Shown: positions 59,344 to 64,000 of the stretch, one piece after another
Layout: the number at the start of each line of letters is the position of its first letter
Position numbering within the stretch: the stretch's first letter is position 1
Origin: Adineta steineri
Lineage: Eukaryota > Rotifera > Eurotatoria > Adinetida > Adinetidae
DNA: 64,000 nucleotides
Reading direction: 5' to 3'
NCBI GenBank assembly: GCA_905250115.1
Contig: CAJNOI010000104.1
Span: forward strand, 271,790 to 335,789
Translations under genes and position numbers: made by a program
The notes under the pieces: model-generated
What the model saw: only the letters and a program-made list of their open reading frames with translations
Databases searched by the model: none
What the model was told of the DNA's origin: nothing

Positions 59344-62300
59344 ATGACATCATCAAGTTATTTACTTGATCGTGAAATTCTTGGTTCAACTCGAAATATA
59401 ATCGATGCGCATTCAAATGCTCCATTTTCACAGCATAATTCATATCGTGGTTCCTATGGAACAACAAGTCCACTACCATATACAACGACAACTACTAGTT
59501 ATCATCACCATAGTTACGGAAACGGTTCAAATGATGTTTGTGAAACAAAAAAAGTTGTAATCGATGTAAGATAATAGAGTTGTGTCTATAATATCAGAAT
59601 TACATTGTTTTATTTTAGTTTCAAGACCAAATTCGTTTATTAAAAAGTGATCTAGAAAAAAAAGATGCCTTAATTCAAGAACTAACATCAATCAAGTAAC
59701 ATTGTATTTTTATAATAACTTATCAATTTGTTTTTTATTACATATTAGAGATCCTAATAAACATGAAAATTTCGAAGCATCAAAATATGAAGCTTTAGTT
59801 GGACAAGAACGAAGCGCATTTGAAGGTGCGAAACGTGAACTTGATCAATATCGAACAAAAGTCGAAGGATTAACCTATGATGTAAGATTATCTTTTAATC
59901 GACTTTTTTTTTGTTCTAATTATTAATAAATATTTAGTTACGTGAAACAACATTAAAATTAGCTGCAAAAGATGAACGTATAAATGAATTAAAACATGAA
60001 ATTGATTCAATTAAAAGAGAATATGATTTAATTAATCAGGCTAATAATCAATTACATATACGCATACGTGAACTTGAAACAAATGTTAATTCATATGATT
60101 CCGTTTCGAATAAATCTTCATTAACGATATTAACATTACAAAAAGATGGAAAAGAAAAACAAGAACAAATACTTGAATTACAATCACGTGTTAGGTAAAG
60201 AAATATTGATAAATTTTTAATGATAATTTTTTTGTTTTATTTATCTAAATAAGAACACATATGGAAGAACGTGAAGCAAGTGAAAGAAAAACTGAAGCAT
60301 TACAGAAAAAATTACAAGAATTATTTTCACAATTAAAAATTACAGTTACGGGAGATTTTGCACAACCAACTCCAGCATCATTTGATATTCTTATAACTAA
60401 AGTAAGTTAAAATGTAGAATATTATTTTTTAGACAGTTGTTTCACTGAGGAATATAAAAAAATGTGTGGCAGTTTATGAGTTTTACAATTATTAAGAAGA
60501 CCTTCAAAGATTTCACTTTTAATGAAAACAAAATAATGCAATTAACCTTGTCAATTCTCTTCCTTTTCGAAACAAAGTCAAAGTTCTACAAGGACGCGAA
60601 ATATTAATTGAGATTTTATAGAGTTATCTTGTCTCTATTCTGAATGGAAAACCATCTATGAGGTACTGAATTATTGCAAACGCCATAGGAATTAATCTAA
60701 TCATGAAATTTTGCTTGTAAGAAGTTTTTGATATATAAAGCCTCCAATATATGTATGAAAATAATGACTAACTGTTTTCGTAAAGATTAAAATTGTCAGA
60801 TTGATCTGTTAATGATCAAGTATCAACTAAAGCGTAATAAGATTTCACGTCTTTCTACTTGAACACTAGCTACTCGATCTGTCTGCGTAACGGTGCACCA
60901 GTGTAAGGAGGTTTCTTTTCAGAAAAATTGATCTAACATCACAACAGCGTAGCCGATATAAGCTAATTTTTTTGTGTACGTCTAAGAACGTTGTCCCAAA
61001 CACATGTCAACAACTTTTTAATAAGCGAAAACCAGACGTTAAAAAACTTGATTCCGTCACGGCATGTAATTGTTAGCGTGGAACACGAATAAGAGAAGCA
61101 TACTTGATATAGTTTATGGCACATGTAGAGCAACTGAGAATACGTTCTATGTCAGAGTTTCGGCCTAATATGTTTCCATCTCACTGAAATAGAGAGTGAA
61201 TACGGGGAAAAAACTTGATTCCGACACGCTTAGACAGGTCGTACTCGTATTTGTACGTTAAAACGCTTCAAATCTAAGATGGCGCTATCTTTATGTACGA
61301 AGAACTCTGTATGTGAGGGAATATTTATCCATAGTAGTAGTTAATTATGAAAGTAAGATGATCTAAAGACCATATACTTCTTTGTTATACATACTCGAGT
61401 TATTTATGAAGCAGTTTTGTTGATATTGATTTCTTTAGATTACTGAAATTAGTGCTGAAAATACAACATTAAGAGGTACAATAGTTAAATTAGAAGATAC
61501 TGGTCGTTCATTTGATAATGAAACGAAAGCAAATCGTGCAACAATTCAACAAATGGCCAATCAATTACATGTTTATGAACAAAATACTGTTAGTCATCAT
61601 TTCGAACTTGATAAAATGAAAGCAGAACGTGACACTGCACTTAGTGAAAAAGAAGCCGTAAAAGTTGAACTTGAAACAATCAAAGCACGTCTTGATTCTG
61701 TACAAAAAGCATGGCAAAATACTCGTGGTGAATTAGATGCACGTGAAAATAAATATACATCTCATGAATCACATGTAAAACAATTAGAAAATGATTTACT
61801 TTATGCACGAACATGTTTTGATACATTTAAACAACAAGTTGGACAATTACTATCCGATAATTATGTTAAAGTTGAACCAAAAGAAGATGAAATAAAAGAA
61901 AAAATTCATTTATTAATGCAATCAAGCAAAGATCGTGGAGTTGTAAGTTAACATAATATCGTAATCTCTTCAAAAATAATCCTTTACTATTTCTTTCGTA
62001 GATAATAACAAATTTACAAAATCAAAAAGAACAAATATCAAAACAATTACAAGAACAAATTGATCTTAATAAAGATATTGAAAAAAAACATCGTCATACT
62101 GAATCTCATGCACTTGAATTAGAACATCGTGTTAAAAGTCTTGATAATGATTATACAACAACTGAAGTTTATCGTGAAAATCTTAAGCAAGATAAAGTCA
62201 AATTTCTTCATTTTCTTGAACGTCTTGGATCAATAATGAAAATTGAAAATGTTTCAAATGAACTTGGTTATGAACTTAATCCTGATGTTCTTTTAACACG

Positions 62301-63304
62301 TGCTGAACAATTAATGAAATTAGAACGAGATTCAATTGTTGATCAAAAAACATCGATTTATAATTTACAAAGAAAAATGAAACAAATGAAAGAACAAATG
62401 GAAAATAAAGATTTACATTTAGATTTATTACGTAAAAAAGTTATTGCATTAGAAGAAGGACGTGCAGCTAAAACAGATTTAGAACGTGAAATTGATGATC
62501 ATGTTATGTTATCAAGAAAAATGAAAGTTAAAGTTGATCATTTAACACAACAAGTTCATGATTTAAAACATGAAAATATACAATTAAAAGCTCAAATAAC
62601 AGATATTCAAACACTTAAAGTAATTGAAATTAATTGAAATATTTTCAAATTTTGATCGTTCTAATTTTAGAATCGAATAAATGAACAAGAAAAAGAAATT
62701 CGACGTCTTTTAGATGATGTTAATAAATTACAAAATGCACGTGATAAACAAGCTGTTAAAATTTCAACTTTACAAGATAAAATACATTCAGTTGATGATG
62801 AAGCTAATAGAACATTACTTACATCAGATAATGCTATGAGAAATTTATCGAATGAAGTAAGATTTCTTAAAAGTTCATTGGAACAAATTACTGAACGAGA
62901 ACATCGAGTAAGAAATTTTCTTTTTTTTTCAAAGTAAAATAAAAATGTTTTCCATTTAGTTGCTCGATTTTCGTTCATTAATAGCGCATATGCTTGGCTT
63001 AGATTCAAAATCATTATCAATACCTGATTATGAAATAACAGCTCGTTTAGAACGTCTTCTTGCTATTATTCAACCATCAGTGGCTATACCTATGATTCCA
63101 ATTACATCATCAACAACAACGACGTCTACTAATCATATACATCATCAACAACAACAACAGCAACAATCTCCATATCATCATCATCACCATCATCATCAAA
63201 ATATACAATCAGCACATACAAGACATCGTAGTCCAAGTCCAGGATCTCATCGAGCACGATCACTTTCTCCATTACATGTTGGAATTGATCCAAGAACCTA
63301 TTAA
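59344..63304 (+). CDS. CCDC170-like long coiled-coil protein
   Basis: Nine exons (59344-59565, 59619-59695, 59749-59881, 59938-60194, 60254-60401, 61439-61942, 62002-62619, 62671-62907, 62960-63304) join in phase to give 846 residues. A Ser/Tyr/His-rich head of ~70 residues precedes ~650 residues of near-continuous coiled coil (Glu, Lys, Gln and Leu heptads). Near the end a conserved-looking non-coil block, LLDFRSLIAHMLGLDSKSLS followed by IPDYEITARLERLL, resembles the C-terminal block of CCDC170, a protein associated with Golgi, microtubules and cilia. The tail is Gln/His-rich (HHQQQQQQQ, SPYHHHHHHH) and ends in an Arg/Ser-Pro stretch. Family assignment rests on that block and the overall layout; another centrosomal or ciliary coiled-coil protein is possible. 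Intron 5 is 1,037 bp and of different composition. Confidence 0.7.
60402..61438. repeat. Long intron with 21-base direct repeat and unlike composition
   Basis: The intron holds two copies of AAAAAACTTGATTCCGWCACG (61041-61061 and 61208-61228, one mismatch) 167 bases apart. Between and around them the DNA is richer in GC than neighbouring introns. I found no long terminal repeats or coding frame. It may be an unrecognised transposon remnant. Confidence 0.45.
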
Positions 63305-64000
63305 TGATTTACATTCGTACTGATGCTAATTATTATTATTTTTTTCTCATTTGTGTGTATGTCTTATAAGGGGAAACAGTATTTTAAATTATTTGTCTGT
63401 CTTTGAATGGCAAAGTTTAATAACTCATTCGATCTGCGCATGCCATAAATATCGATGTCCTTTAACAGTAAAAATAAATAATAATATCTCAGTTCTTCGA
63501 ATAGTTACTAACACAGATAACAGAAGTACATGTTGTCATTAGACTAATTGATAACGAACTAACCATCCCGAAAATGTTGGTGAGATAAAAGAGCGACACC
63601 CATCCTTTTACTAATTTGATTTCAATCTCGCCATAAGAAAAACTGAAAATGTCTTAATGTCTATTCTTGAGTTTTTCACATCTGCAAAACTAGAAAAACC
63701 ATATAAAGTTGGTCAAGCGGTATTGAAAACAAAATCGTATTCGGTTCGGCACTATCGGCCAGAAATTTTTTTTTGGAATCTTATTCGATACTACACATTT
63801 TACAGTTCAGGACTATGGAAGACAACATTTCTAATTCCACACCATCTGGCAGAAACCTTTAGATTAATATTACTGGGTACAACTTGTCAGGGTTTGACTT
63901 TTCTCACAGAGAGCCTTTTATTGATTGACGCCGTCCAAAAAGATCTTTAAGAGTTTTGCTCTTGCCATGTCAAACCTTTCTTGCCTCAGACTCATTGAAA
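63305..64000. other. Right edge, no supported gene
   Basis: This holds the 3' flank of the coiled-coil gene. A 97-codon plus-strand frame (63657-63950) lies in DNA that is less AT-rich than its surroundings, but it has no motif I know. It may belong to an element or gene that continues past the window. Confidence 0.4.

Noticed and set aside
1-64000. tRNA genes, rRNA genes, CRISPR arrays, bacterial operon signals
   Set aside because: No cloverleaf with a GGTTCGA-type T-loop, no rRNA-like conserved blocks and no regularly spaced repeats were seen; the DNA is nuclear eukaryotic.

Overview
The window is animal nuclear DNA, most likely from a bdelloid rotifer. It is very AT-rich. Its genes have many short introns (mostly 45-70 bp) with ordinary GT-AG borders, it uses the standard code, and its gene set is metazoan (VPS13, TM9SF3, an Ajuba-type LIM protein, IP3 3-kinase, astacin, a class A GPCR). 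The bdelloid assignment is an inference. It rests on a plant-type PPR-DYW gene (this class has been reported in bdelloids), on a SWIM/basic-tail fragment of a kind I associate with bdelloid repeats, and on base composition. I could not check species identity.

Layout from left to right: an Ajuba/LIMD1/WTIP-type three-LIM protein (+, 314-2173); an STS/UBASH3-type histidine phosphatase without UBA or SH3 (+, 3034-4201); an astacin protease (+, 5636-6503); a divergent FGF-like secreted protein (-, 6796-9116); a large VPS13A/C-type lipid-transfer protein of about 65 exons (-, 11497-29305); a secreted fibrinogen-domain protein (-, 30630-32092); a PTGR/alkenal-reductase-type MDR enzyme (-, 32619-33730); an alpha-carbonic-anhydrase-related protein lacking two zinc ligands (-, 34571-35506); a SWIM zinc-finger fragment (-, 36034-36336); a PPR-DYW protein with a likely mitochondrial presequence (+, 36786-39761); an inositol-trisphosphate 3-kinase (-, 41368-43138); an unknown 170-residue protein ending in a CaaX box (-, 44085-44597); a gene-poor 6.8 kb stretch; an orphan peptide-type GPCR with a very long second extracellular loop (+, 51408-53176); TM9SF3 (-, 55164-58645); and a CCDC170-like coiled-coil protein (+, 59344-63304). 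The last 700 bases hold no gene I can support.

I assembled exon by exon every multi-exon gene except VPS13. In each, the reading phase closes across all introns, and exon coordinates are in the entries. Coordinates are CDS limits, not transcript ends. No operon-like coupling is visible; neighbouring genes belong to unrelated pathways.

Mobile DNA is present as short non-autonomous elements. Three elements of about 200 bp have hAT-like ends and 8-bp target duplications (two in introns, one intergenic). One 445-bp element has inverted ends flanked by TA and lies in a VPS13 intron. The most notable items are the PPR-DYW gene in an animal, the FGF-like ligand, the zinc-site loss in the carbonic anhydrase relative, and the transposon-loaded introns.
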